DNA of 64,000 bases from Gymnogyps californianus. Its lineage: Eukaryota > Chordata > Aves > Accipitriformes > Cathartidae. The first letter of the stretch is position 1. The number at the start of each line of letters is the position of its first letter. The stretch lies in contig NC_059483.1 of NCBI RefSeq assembly GCF_018139145.2, positions 1,923,001-1,987,000 on the forward strand, written 5' to 3'. A program made the position numbers and the translations under genes. The notes beneath the pieces are model-generated. The model searched no databases. It had not been told where the DNA came from and saw only the letters and a program-made list of their open reading frames with translations. This document shows, piece after piece, positions 11,701 to 24,600 of the stretch.

Positions 11701-14700
11701 TCCCTATGCAGCGCAACCAGAAACGGAAATTTGGCCATCAGTGGAGAGCTCTTGCAGTGAAATATTTCCCAGCCCCTCATCAGATTTGCTCTCTCCATCC
11801 TCATCTTTCAGGTGTGCCACAATCCAGTCCTGTCCCTGGCTCAGTCCCTACAGTTCTGCACAGGGCGAGGGGCGCAGGCACCCTGCGGTGCCACCCGGCC
11901 CTCAGAAATCCCTATATTTGGGGCTAAAGCCACGAACAATTTATCCTGAACAGGCAGCATGTCACCCAAGCAGATGGAAGCCAGCATGTTCAGACGTAGC
12001 CAAGACACCATACATATGCAACTGAATGTAGACATCCAGCAAAGGGTTTCCACCAGGGGATGTTGAAATTCCTGTCTGGGTCATGCTCCCATGTCTATAG
12101 CACCAGACAGATGACATTCTATCTCTAAACCTATATTAAATTCTAGATATTAAAAAAAGAAAATTAATTTTGTTTGCTTTGATAGATGAATATTTAACCT
12201 GGAGGAACCAGAGTCTGCTCTCGCTTGAGCTAAACAGCAACTAAACCAAACCAGCACCCGCTCTGCCTTTCCCTTCCTCAGAAGCAGATGGAGAAAAAAT
12301 ACTGTATAAGGTAAGAGCTGGGTGTAGGTGTAATCTACATGTCGGTTAAATTCAAATTCCTGTTGGGTTATGTTGTCCTACCAACAACAGGTTCTCTCTG
12401 TCATTTACACCCCTATTTAAGAATATAGGAAAGGTAGTTTGGCATTGACAACCGACACTTCATAGGCTTTTGCACTTTTTAGAGGAATAAACAATGTTAA
12501 TTAAAATGGCATAAAAGTACTGGAGCTATTTTTGCTTCAAAAGCTGACTCCTGCAAAAATTGGAAATGCTTATGTAATTTTTACATGAAGTCCAAAATTA
12601 AACATACACAAATACTTCTGTCATTGAAGAATAAAAATGAAAACATTTGACTCATGTTAGTTGTTCATTTTCAACCCCTTTAACAGTGACTCAGTCCCTG
12701 GATCAGAGATCTCCTTTCCTGGCCAGCCTGCCCCTGCGCATGTACTGCACGGTGTCTCTGTTCGCTATTATCTTTAACACAATATTACCTTTAATATTTG
12801 TTAGCTTCAGATGTATTTTTCTGCTTCCAGTGAACTTCCAAATCTGGCCACTATATAACAGCACGTACTGAAATTAAATGGAAGGCAACAGAGTATATAG
12901 AGTTGATATCAAAGCCCAGTTGATTTCCAGTTCAAAACCACTCCCCTCTTCCCTCACCCAGCAGGTACATACACATGAGCCCTGGTCTAGAGGCACTATT
13001 GATTCAAAGCATGAATTAGACCTTGGGAGAAAGTTTTCACCTAGAGAAAATGTTTTTCTTTTTTTTTTAAATAACTTTCCTTTTATTACGAAGTAATTAG
13101 AAGTAGTGTGATCGAGCAACTAGAGCTTACTGTCAAGAAAACTGGAGCTCTTGACAGCCACACGTTTCAGCGAGTTAAGGCTCTGGAGTTTACGAGTACT
13201 TTAAGGTCATTTTTGCACTGCAGCTATGGTAGAGAGGTTTCAAAAGAACAGTTCATTAACGGTGAGAGTCTTCTTGTGCCCTCTTCCGACAGCGAGGATG
13301 GTGCTTCACACGCCAGCCGCTGCCTGCTGCGACGTGCGCGGGCTCTTTGTGAAGAGGCTCCGTGGTGCAGGCTCTTACTTCACCTCAGGAGCATCAAAAA
13401 ACTCAACATGAAAGCGCTAATGTTAGTGCACCTTTTTACTTGGTCTGCCAAAGGTCCGAGGAGTAAGAACCAGCTCATATGCAACAAAGTGGGTTTGGGT
13501 TTGTTGGTTGGTTTTGGGTTTTTTTTTTGCTTGCCTTCATCTGCCATAAAAAGGTAGGTTTGGATGAATTTTTGAAAACAATCCTTTGTCTTTGTGATGA
13601 TCTTTATTCTCGTCCTCAGTCGCATTTTGTTTTCCTGTGTAAATATGTGTGTAATTGTATATAGGACTGAGGTTTTAAATGTTAACGGAAAAATTGATAA
13701 ATAAATGCCTTAACAAAATAAAACAATGCAGAAGCAGAATGCTTTGATTTGTATTTGCTGATTCTTGGGATGAATGCCTGGCTATTCTGTCAGTGAAAGT
13801 TTGCTATTAATTTATTGTGGGCAATGGGGTGCCTCTTAATGCAGCCGCTTACCAACAGTGCTTATTACAGAGTTACTCACAGGCAGTTCAGGATATATAT
13901 TGACTTCTCTGTGAAAAAATTCCTGCATAAAGAAAAGAGAGTAGAGAGCTGAGACTTCCTCAGAGCAGCCTGAGAACGATTCTCCACTCGGCAAACAGCT
14001 TTGGGGTACTAAATGTACAACTGCACATCAGTTTTACAGTCAAACATTTACGCAGACAAGACTAGTAGGATTATTGAATGTTTGCTTGGAAGCAGCCTGC
14101 AATATGGGGCAGCTGAACACACAGGGTAAACTTATCTAAGTGCCTACAACCAATAATTACAAACATTTAAGCACTTGAAAATAATATTGTGCATTAAGTT
14201 CTTATTTCATTTGCCCAACTTTCCTCTCCCCTTTTTCCTTAAAATCACCAGCTGCTCTCATCCCAGCTTATTTGGCTCCCACACCAAGTCTGTGTTTGAA
14301 CCATTCAAACAGGTCAGTTAATTGTGTTTTAATTGGTTCCCCAGTGTCACGATACTTCAAAGACAGAAGCTCTAGAAACCATTTAGAGCTCTGGAACAAG
14401 AATAAGGTGCCTTTTATTTTAATTTTAAATTCACTTTATGGGCAGAAATATAGAAGGGAGGTATTTAATTAAATAACAGGGCTTCTTTAGACTTTAAACC
14501 TTTTGCTCTGAGCAAATTAAATGGATAAAGTTATTATTGAAACCTCTTTAAACAGAGCATTTGGGCTTTCCACTGTCCACAGAGCAGTTACAAGTATGTA
14601 ACTTCGTGGTTTCAAACAGCACAACTCTTTGATATCCAACCTACACTCCTATTTTGAATGCTTCTCTCCTAGAACAAGTATCAGTATTTTTTCCCCTTTA

Positions 14701-14717
14701 AAAGTGCTAATCTTCAA
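8721..14717. other. no gene recognised
   Basis: AT-rich non-coding DNA. Notable only for the repeat near 11.0 kb, a 29-nt splice-bounded segment at 12282-12310 (see findings), and an unrecognised 149-codon plus-strand frame (13108-13557), followed by two AATAAA hexamers (13700-13705 and 13717-13722) that could be chance. Confidence 0.55.
10978..11035. repeat. imperfect CAATTAC repeat containing a 16-bp palindrome
   Basis: The motif CAATTAC recurs three times (10984, 11005 and 11022), and CAATTG recurs twice in the spacers. The centre, AATTGCATATGCAATT (10994-11009), is a perfect palindrome. It may be a degraded simple repeat. Confidence 0.8.
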
Positions 14718-14830
14718 GGCCCTGATTCAAAGAATATACTTAAAGATATGCTTAAATATATTCTTAACTAAAAATATGTGTATTAGTTCCAGAGAAGACT
14801 ACGAGTTTAGGCATATGCTGAAGTGACATC
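14718..14830. mobile_element. ancient DNA-transposon (MITE-like) relic
   Basis: GGCCCTGATTCAAAGAATA is followed by several CTTAA/GCTTAA units and an opposite arm ending in TTTAGGCATATGCTGAAGTG. This matches the plan of an old amniote palindromic repeat whose arms contain repeated CTTAAGCA-type units. The copy is strongly diverged, and its right edge is uncertain. Confidence 0.4.
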
Positions 14831-17800
14831 CTTAGGAGGTGGTCCTTCTCAGCTTAGGAGAAAAAGGTGTACTCCAACCACATACTAGAAATGCAACTGC
14901 ACGTACATCCAGTTGTTTCCAATGAAATTTGCACTATTGACCAAAACTTCAGAACAGATTCATGCACAGATCATCCAACTCATTGACCATATATTCAAAG
15001 ACTGTACATATTCAACACATTTACCTCATATTTCAGTATTATATCTGACAAGAAATACATGCACCTAAAACACATCATCTTGATTGGAAATCCAGAAAGT
15101 AAGGACTATATTCACAGAAACGGCAGCACATGAAATCTGCGATTTATTCAACTGGTGTACTACAGACTGGACAACTATTTTCTGCAATGAGGCTGAAGAC
15201 AACTTCAGTCTTATAAAATTTCCTGCTGCGTAAAGCAGAGATGAAAAATTACTAGTCCATGCAAAAGTGAAAAGGGTAATAACGTCCATCTCCGACACCC
15301 CAAAGACAGACACTGACGCTGTGGGCTCACCGCTGGGCTCGTTTCACGCAGCCAGGCCACCGCAGAGCTGTGCAGCAGCTCACAGCAAAGAGGAGAGGTG
15401 CTAACGGGCTCCAGCGGAGGCAATAGGATGTGGATTTACTGACTGGAAAGCCAGTGTGCCGGATTTAAGGAGCACGTATTGTCTTGAAGGGGGGAGAGGA
15501 ATAAAGGAGCATGTTCAAAATTGGGCACACAGTCTTATTTGGTATCTGGTTTTGTAACAGCAAAAAAATAACAAGTGGGTATTATACTTGCACCTAGATA
15601 TAACGTGGAAGAGCTACCTGACGTACAGTACAACCAGCCTTAATAAGACAGCTGAGTTCTCTAGACAAAGCTGTTGGTGCTGCAACTCCTGAACGAAAAA
15701 TGAGTCTCTTCTCTATTCAGCTCAAAGTAGCAGACTGTTGTCCTGTGCCCTTTTTTATTTGCACATCAGGTGACGTGCACAAGCAAGTTCAATTCTAAAA
15801 ATGGTTGATAAAGGTAACAGAAAAGCTGTACATTTAATGCTGTGGAGTACTGATGTAGTAAACACCACAAAATAACAACTCATTCCTACAATATATTGTG
15901 ATTCACACATATAAACAAGACCTCTTAGCAGAGCAGCAGAAGTCCAGTCAAACTTCAGAAGCAATTCGTTCTGGGGTGGGCGAGTCACTCACTATCACTT
16001 TAGCTTTCAAAATTTTTAATTAGAGCTCTGCTGATTTCTTTTCTGAAACTGTGGGAACCGGTGGGAAAGTTCTAGAGAAGGCAGAAAGTCAGAACAGTCT
16101 GTGGAGTCAGCAGTGAAACCTAACGATGCAGAGCAGGTTGCAGCAGCAAAGCCCCTGGAGAAACAAGCTGGCATTGGGAAGGATAACAGGCGCTGTTCAA
16201 GACAAGACCCATCCAGCAGACGCACATTTTGCCTCCGGGGGGGTTCCCAGAGAACGTGTCCGGCAAAGCGTAGGCTTTGATACCCCCTGTCTTTTCCAGA
16301 GATAGCATGTGCTGGTGATTAGCCGAACCCTTGGCCACAGGCATCGTCTGGGGCATCTGCTCCGCGCTCCGAGGACGACGTGCCTGACAAAGGCAGGCAG
16401 CCTGATGCTAATCATTAGCACTGATCTTCCCATTGCTTTAGCACATCAGTTTCTGCTGAAAGCAAATTCAAAGTCACCCCATGGTGGACTTTGACCCAGT
16501 ATGGTGGAACTGGACTGATACATAAATACAAACATTTCTACTAACGGATTCTTGCTCCATTACCTTAATTACAGTAGCAGTGGATAGTGAGAAGAAACAG
16601 AGGTTTAAAATCAGCATTATTGTATTACTACTTCATTTCTTGTTTGAGATTCTAAGATGAATATTGTTCAAAACACATCCTGGAGACACGGACAGCAGTA
16701 TTGTCATCCCAGAGCATACAAGGGAATTCACATAACACTATTTGTGCAGAAAATGTCCAGTGAAAAATTACATTCATATTTGCCTTGCCAGAGCTAAAAC
16801 AAAGCAGTCGGAAAGTTACCTACCATCATACTGACACTGAAACAAATACCAGTGATGATTATTTCAAACAATACTGCAAACCCTACTGCGAAGCAGTAGA
16901 TTAGGTTATTTAGAATGGCTTGCCATCCTTGCTGGGATCATACTTACACTCCTGGTCTACCCAGAGGAAGACTCCAGATGCTGCTCTCCTCGCGCCAGGG
17001 CTGAGCCATTCCCATCTGCTGATTCTGCAGGTAAAAGGAAAAATATTGGATATTTGTACTGAACTACTGCCCACAGAGTTGAAGATAAATCGAAGTGGAA
17101 CAATGATTAGAGGAAACAGGCCATTAGAGAATGTCCAGGATGTACTGGGAGAGAAAGGAGTTGGGCTGGGAATGCTAGAGGTCCTGCAGGAGGGGAACTT
17201 TCAGGGACAACGGCCCCAGTCTCCAGGGATCTCTGCATATCCCCGGACCAGGAGGTCCACCAGTTTTTTTCTGTTCATTTCAAGGCAGAGACATGAGTAA
17301 TCTCTAGTATTGGAAAGGACTTTCCCAAGGGTTACTCCTCCTCTTGTAGTTCTCCCACTGCGGAGATGGATGGAGATAGTCTGAGCAAAAAATAGGAATT
17401 TTTTTTAGGCAGAAATCACGTGTGAATTCAATTCAGCTATGCTGAATTTGACAAACCTCTCTGCCCCACTGTATTTGTAGTGGGGTTTCACTTTGTGCCA
17501 CCTAAACCTGATTCTCTCTACAAGCTTCCTGTATCACCAACTAGGTTGCCAATTAGGACAGATTTCTGTATTGCCGTATTTTTGTTAACATACATGTAAA
17601 ATATCCCAGTTATGGTTACTCTGGAATATCTAGGTCAAACCCATCTTCTATGTACCTACAAGTCTTTAGTTTTCATTTATATTCTTTCTTCTTGGCACAG
17701 AAAGGAGGGGAAAAAAAAAAAAGTCAGAAAAATCGAAGTTGCCCTGTTGCACCTGACCTAATTCCTGGCCCATTTGTTTCCTTTCTCACAGAGTTAATGC

Positions 17801-17834
17801 TAGAGGAGGTGAGCACACTATTGTACTTATCCAC

Positions 17835-17849
17835 AAAAAAAAAAAAAAA
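17835..17849 (+). repeat. A15 homopolymer
   Basis: Fifteen adenines followed by CAAACC; simple repeat. Confidence 0.95.
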
Positions 17850-19690
17850 CAAACCAGAAAAGCTGTGATGTGCACAGCACAGCTAATTTGAGATGTGAGG
17901 AAGCAGAGCAAGGACAGCTATTGCCCATTCCTGCTCCTTAATCCCTTAAAGGCCTGATAGATACCATTATCAGCCCAGTGCCTCGGGAGCAATGAAGTCT
18001 AAGGAGATTCTGCTCATAGCTGCAGTTTTTCATAAACCTCCATGTCCCCATGACAACTCTCATGCCTTCTCGCAATCCAATATATTTTTAATGGCAATCC
18101 TTTACCCTTCTCCTCCTGAGCAGGCTGCAGCTGAGCTGCTGACGGAGCTAGAGGAAATCACTATTAGAAAATAAAAAGAAGCCTGAAATCCTCAGTCCAC
18201 ACAAATTCAGAACCAAATGGCTGGAGGCTGGGAGAGTACACTTGAAAGTACTGCTGGATGCTTCCCCGCTTCCCAGGACAACTGCTGCTGGCCACAGGGC
18301 CAAGGAGGTGCACGGCTTCAGTTTGACCCATTAAATCTGTTCCTGTGTTCCTAATACCAGCACCTCCAGCAACTGTTTTCTGTTCCTTGCTTAAAATGTT
18401 TCTTCCCAGGGTGAGGGGCCTTTCCCTCCCCTGTGCAAATGATCTCCACTTTGATACTTCTTCAAAAGATGACGAAGTTTTGGAAACTCTCTTGCATCAT
18501 CTCGGCTCCCGTTTTTACATTTCACTGCTCATCACACAACAAAAACTAGAAGTCAATTGCATATTCATGAACTTTAAATTGCATTTAAATGAACTCTGCT
18601 TTGTTTGTGACTTCCTTTCTCATATTTTTGTAGTCCCTATATATAGGGGTGAAAAAGCTAGAGGCCTTTCAGATATTTTCAGAGTAAAACGCTATCAAAA
18701 GGGCAAATTCCAGATCTCACATCCTAAGACAGACAGTACATGTACACACATACACACGGGTGACACTTGACATATGTAATTTCATGTTTTCCATGCTTTA
18801 TAGTAAAATCATTCATGAGATGTCCTTTCTAACTTTTTACCTGTAGAGCTACAGAGCATCATTCTGAAATATCTAGTTAAAAACTCTACTAAGCCAAGTT
18901 CTTTATTTTCCTTCTTTCTTATTTCTTGATGAAAGATTACACTGATGCCCACATTGTTAATAACTGCTCTGCATTTCCTATTCTAGCCCAAGGTCAATCT
19001 GATATACAGTTTTTTACAGAAAGTGTAAATATGACAAGGGAGCACTGGGATTTTTTTCCTTTATACCCTTTGCATTAAAAATGAAACTGTATTCTTTTCT
19101 CACTTGCAACATTATTTTTTTCGAGGGAGAGAGAAAGAAACACCACATAAATGTTTTCAGTAACTTAAGGAAAGCTAACTAAAGAAACTGAAAAAGCAAG
19201 TGGATCTTGCTCAGAAAGAACCTGGAAAATCAAGAGTTCAATATTAAACGTAGAAAGTTGTACAGCGCTGAAGGAGAGCTCAGATTTAAACGCAAAACAG
19301 GTGGATCATTTCTGAGTACAAGAACCAAGCTCTTTGAGGACAAAACTTATTTCTGACTTGACTCGGTTTCAGCAGCACTAAATGTTACTTCATTTGGTTA
19401 TTTGTAAAGAGGAATGAGTTTAAAATGCTATGCATTAAGAAATTATGTTGACCATTCCCTTTTTTGTCCTCTGCCCTCTGAGCTCTCTTACTGAAAAAAG
19501 AGACATCCATTAATAAAACCAATTTATTTCACTCTGCCTGTTAAGCAAGAAAAAAGCCTTGTGAAACTCCTAGCTGTGGCTTTGAGATACTGCTGCTTCC
19601 TAGTTCTCCTCCCTATTTCTTGGCAAATTCTCCATTATTAACATGCATATTTTCATAATTTTTTTTAAGGTCAAAGTGCCTTGGTGTCAC

Positions 19691-19722
19691 AGTGCTAAAT
19701 GGATGCAGTGCTAAATGGGTGC
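19691..19722. repeat. 16-bp tandem duplication
   Basis: AGTGCTAAATGGATGC (19691-19706) is followed directly by AGTGCTAAATGGGTGC (19707-19722), with one mismatch. Confidence 0.9.
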
Positions 19723-20513
19723 TTTGCAGAGGTTTTGCGAGCAGTGTTGCAGTAGTAAAGCCCAGTCATATCTTCTTTTCAGCACACAACAATTTTTTAT
19801 CCTCAGAACTACTCAGGTAGTCATCGAGCTAAGCAAACTGAGCTAAGTGCTGAAATTGATTGTCAAAACTAAAGATCATCAGGAGAAACTGAAGAGGCAT
19901 CCGTATCAGTCTCAGGGGTCCATCGAAAGGGAGGAAAAAACCCAATTGTCACACTTCTTGAGAGACTGTTGCCTTTGCGTGCGTATGGCAAGTACTCGTC
20001 TTACGATCCCAGCCAGCTCTCTGCCACAAATATCGCACTGCCAGGAAAGCGTCTCATACATACGCACGTACGAATAGAAAAGGATGCAGCGGGAACGAGG
20101 GAGAAAGTGAGAAGTTTCTCATTATTTCTGATTATTTCTTCTATGAGGAGCAGTGGAAATGAAACAATACCAAATTATTTGTTGCACAGTCCACCTTGCA
20201 CTGCTGCTAGGCAAAGGTAAAGAGATGCTCGTCAACCCACCTGCTTCTTGAACTTCCTCCTCCTTCATCATCTGTCACACAGTAATTCTCTAGGCAAATC
20301 TCAACAAAAATTATGAAAATTCCTTCTCCTACCACAACATAAGGAAAATTCAAAGCCAGTGTTGTCCCATCCAACAGCCTGTAATCATGCAACTGGTAGT
20401 GACAATTTTAACACCTGAAATTAAGTTGTGAAAAAAGAGGGAAAGGAAGAACCATCTGAGTTCACTTACGTCACTACTTTATTTTTTGGCTTACAACAAT
20501 AATTACTGCCAAC

Positions 20514-20537
20514 AAAAAAAAAAAAAAAAAAAAAAAA
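20514..20537 (+). repeat. A24 homopolymer
   Basis: Twenty-four adenines, with no recognisable SINE or LINE body on the left. Simple repeat or microsatellite. Confidence 0.95.
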
Positions 20538-21310
20538 CAAGGACACACTGGGTCAGCCAAGTCCATAACAACAATTTGCAATACAAAGCAAAGAGACACG
20601 GAATGAAGTTTTCTAAAAAATTGTAATGGAAGCCTTTGTCCCATCCACTGGCCCAAATGAAAATTTTGCTCGTCTCTATTGTCCAACAGCCATGTGCTTT
20701 ATATCAGTGCAGAACACCAAGCACACACACTGTGAGGCAAAGTCCTATAAAACTTATTTTCCATCTGCAGCTGAAGAGCAAATGAAAAATAAAACCGGCA
20801 CACCTAAAGTCATGTACAGCCCAAGGCATGTCTAACAAATATTATGATGAATTAATTTTATTTTATTTTGTTTTATGATCAAAAACTACCAGGATTTAAT
20901 TGATATCATAAATTCCAGCTCTGAGCCTTCCAAAGTGCGTATTCTGAAGAACAGTAATTGAAAGTCTGCGAAATTCTTCAATGCTTTAAAAATAAAGCTC
21001 TACAGAAAAAAACCTTAAAAATCAGGTCAGTAGTTTGATAAACCAAGAACTTAACTATATCTTCACAGGAAAAAAAATATACTACTAATTTCCATTAAAA
21101 TTGGAAAACCCTTTCTTCAGCCAGTTCCTCTTTTAATAAAAGTCTGTGAAATGAAAATTAAATTATCCTGTTTAGAGTTCTGGTGTTAAGCTAGGCCACA
21201 AACTGCCCTGTGTATCTGTAACTTTACGCCATGTCTTTTCTCAGTGAAATCACAAGGACCACTTAAGTATCCAAAATGAGTTGCAATGAGTTTCCAACAC
21301 TGGTACTTAC

Positions 21311-21424
21311 AAGTTAAATCTAGAAATAAATACATCACTTGGCTTCGAAGTAAACTGATAACATTATTCATCTGGTGCAGAAATGGACCCAGTTTCACAG
21401 TCTTAATCAACACTTGGCCTTCAC
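21311..21424 (-). CDS. candidate internal coding exon (114 nt), gene not recognised
   Basis: On the minus strand a pyrimidine-rich tract ending in TTTTATTAG (acceptor AG at 21425-21426) precedes a 114-nt segment that ends at a near-consensus donor, CTT|GTAAGTA (GT at 21309-21310). The segment is open in one frame, starts and ends in phase 1, and encodes 38 codons with a helical, hydrophobic pattern (EGQVLIKTVKLGPFLHQMNN, then VISLLRSQV). It lies inside the longest open frame of the window (21186-21683, 165 codons), which is somewhat longer than expected for AT-rich DNA but not decisive. I do not recognise the protein, and no partner exon with proven phase was found. A chance ORF with chance splice sites remains a serious alternative. 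Confidence 0.25.
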
Positions 21425-21699
21425 CTAATAAAAGAAATGCCACAAAAGTAATTATTGCATTGCTGAAAACTAACCCAGAATATTCTCCTGCCATACTGCA
21501 CTGGAGCTTCTTCCACTTTTCTTCACTAGAAAGTACTTGAGCAGAAGCTAGCAAATAAATTGAACAACAGGTAAAATGTGGCTCAGCTGAACAAGCATAT
21601 TTGCTGTTCATTTCCACCTCTTCCAGATATTGTGTCTGAAGTTTGCAAAAGAACAGGTCATGCTTCAGGGAAGCCATTAACAATTTTGACTATTATTTT

Positions 21700-24600
21700 T
21701 CAGTCCTAATAATACAAAACAGATTCGGAGCGCAATCAGTTCATCACAGCCTTTTGAAGCCCATGTAAAAGGCAGGTACAATACCTCCCTGACAAGCAAC
21801 GCTAACGAGCCACTTTTGGGAGGCATTTTTGCCAGGGTGGCTTTAGAGCGATATTTGAATCCTGAGGCCTGATGGCAGCCAATGAACCTCCATTAGCGTG
21901 CTGAACCACAGGCTTTCACCGAACAAGAGCACAGCAAAAAAACAAGTTTACTTCACAGCTTTTCAAATTCAGTATCTCCTGTATTGATTCCAGCTACCCA
22001 CATTTGTAAAATAAGTGAGGTTATTAATGAGCTATTTCTGCAATAAGAATCCCCAAATCTGTGTTCATGCAGACTAATGTTAACTACTTGGTCCTCTCCA
22101 GAAAATTGTATGAATTTTTCATTGGTATTGCTGAACTTCAGTAGAGGGGAAAAAAAAAGAAAAAAAAAATCACAAATGCTTTGTGATTCTTTTTCCTGGT
22201 TTTGAACACATATACTGAGCTGTGTTCATTCAACCAGGCCACCTTGTGATCTTTACTATCAAAATCCGTAATTCATGACACGTGTAGGACAACAGTCTCT
22301 CCCAGGAAACTTCTTGCAAACAACGGAGAGATCAGAAAACACTCAAAGTTGTTAATTTGCCTTTTTATGTAAGTGCTGCTTTTTTCCCCTCCTTTAAATT
22401 AGCACTTTAGCTACCATAGTCAATGTGCTTAAGCAGCACTGCTTAATTCAGCTAAACGTACAAAAACTCTTCTTGGTTCACTGTGATTTGCAATTTAACA
22501 ATACATATGCAAATGAAATAAGTGCTGGCAAAAATAATTATAGTTGCTTATGGAAGGATTAATAACCAAAGTCTGCCCTGCTTATGTTGAGGTTTAATTT
22601 AATTCTCTTGCATGTATTAAGAGAAGAAACTAATTCTGCATTCAGTATTGTGTTTGGCAGTTAATATGTGCTCGTATGAATGCATACTTATTTAGATGGA
22701 GTGAAAAGGACCATGTGCGGAGATACACCCGCATGTCTTGTAAAGATACAAATAGTGATAATTAGTTGGTGGATGAACAGCATAATGCTTTTTTCTGGAT
22801 ATGCCCAAAAACTTGCCATTCATCATTTGAAAGTGATTAGGATTGACTTATTACTATAAGGTGTAATAATGGTGTATCAACTGTCCCCTAAGGCTACGAG
22901 TATTTAATAAAAGAACAACCACCATTCTATACAATGTTCAAGCGAACAAATCAAATTTAGAGTGCCGCTATAAATATCTCCATCCGTTGCGGGCTGGCTC
23001 GCTCAGCTTTGGCCAGGCTGAGCAGCGGCAGGCCCCCGGGCCATGCCCCTGCTGATGCCGTCTCAGCCGTACGGCCAAAGGGGAAAGCTGGGCAGAGGGG
23101 TAACGCCACAATTTGTACAGAAATACATTAATTCGTTGGCAATGTCAGCCAGCAGCTGTGAACCCAAAGCGATGGGATACTTGCCTCCGACCCCATCGGG
23201 ACACTCCTCCTTTGGAAGAGCCTGGGGTAGAAAAGTCCTCCCATCACATCGCTCACGCGGCGTGTAACTCCTTCCTTTGTCAGCAACATGAAATTGGGCA
23301 GGACTCCATCCCACCCCTCGCTGCGGTGGTGGTGACAGTGGTGCAAATCCCCACCAACACCGGTCTGAAGGTGTTCATTAGCCTAAAAAAACCCATGAGT
23401 ATTTCAGGGTGACAAGCACCTTACAAGACGAAATCCCTTCTAAATCGTAACGTAATTATCTGGCTGTTTACAAGACTTTTATGAGTTGGATTAGCTTTAT
23501 TGAAGCCGGTGGGTACAACAGCTGTCTTTCATTTAGGATTAGCATAAAAATCAATCAAGCCCCCTTACAGAGCTAGCAAGCTGAAACTGTAAGAGTTCCA
23601 ATAAAAACAGAACACAGATGAAAAATATGAAATTTTTATGAAGCCAGAGAATACGTATCAGGGTTGGACGCTACCTGCTGGAGAGGTGTGCTCACATTTG
23701 TTCAAAATCTACAGTTTTGCTATTTAGCACTTATTCTGGAACTTAAGTGAGGCAAAGGTAACGTTATCTAATTAACTTGTAACTATTGTTTTTAAATTGA
23801 TGTACACTTTTAAACTTTTAAAGCTTTCCAGTGTTTCACCAGAGATCATATATTGCCACACCAAGCTAGTCTTCTGCTGCCAGTATTTATGTGAATTCTT
23901 CTGGCAAAACACTTATTAGGGCTCAGGACGTCTAATTAAAGCCCACAGAAAGGGGTCTCAAACATCCTGAACAAACGCACCAAATACACACTGGGCGTTT
24001 CAGAGTAGTTTCAAATCATTGATTTGGGCTTTTCTTTATGGTCAACTTCATGGTTGAAATAAAGGGAAAAAATATCATCAATAATCCAGTAATAACTAAA
24101 TTTACTAGTAAGTAAACCAGCCAAGTAGATGCTAATTGACAAGAGAAATTTATACAGCCAGATTCCAGCGTAAAAGTATTCTATTAAAATGACTGAAAAA
24201 ATTATCAGGATCTCTAAAGGGCTGTGATGTTAATCTGATTGAATTTGTGCTAATTTATTGTAAAGCTACAGAAATCAGAACATTTTATTTGAAGTGGAGG
24301 GAAAACCCTTAGGTGAAGTTCACAAAATGATAGCCAACATGACACTTTTCTACAATTGTATTAAACTTACACGTAGATTGTTACAAGTTACCCAAGGTTT
24401 CTACACTTACAGCTGCCAAAATTTACAAGGGCATTTGCTAAGGTGTTTTATGTAATCTGTGGAGTTTCAGATTCCATTTGAACGTTACTCCGCAGGAAAA
24501 GCAAAAGAAAATCACTTCCTATAGTGTTGTAACTTCTAATTTTTCCCCATAGGTAGATTTCAAGTAATTGACAGCTCACAGGACTGTAGTTTTATTATTC

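Larger units (their letters stand above)
14831..21185. other. no gene recognised
   Basis: Non-coding DNA with homopolymers and one 16-bp duplication. Frames at 16920-17300 and 18345-18770 (126 and 141 codons, plus) have no recognisable domain. The first follows an acceptor-like GATTCTGCAG at 17021-17030 but has no donor. Confidence 0.55.

Noticed and set aside
16920..17300. 126-codon plus-strand frame after an acceptor-like site
   Set aside because: Runs to a stop without a donor, no poly(A) signal nearby, no recognisable protein. Kept only as a note in the block description.
18345..18770. 141-codon plus-strand frame starting at GTG
   Set aside because: No ATG at the start, no domain, and no splice signals that fit.
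20514..20537. A24 run as a possible retrogene or SINE poly(A) tail
   Set aside because: No recognisable retroposed body upstream and no target-site duplication seen around it.
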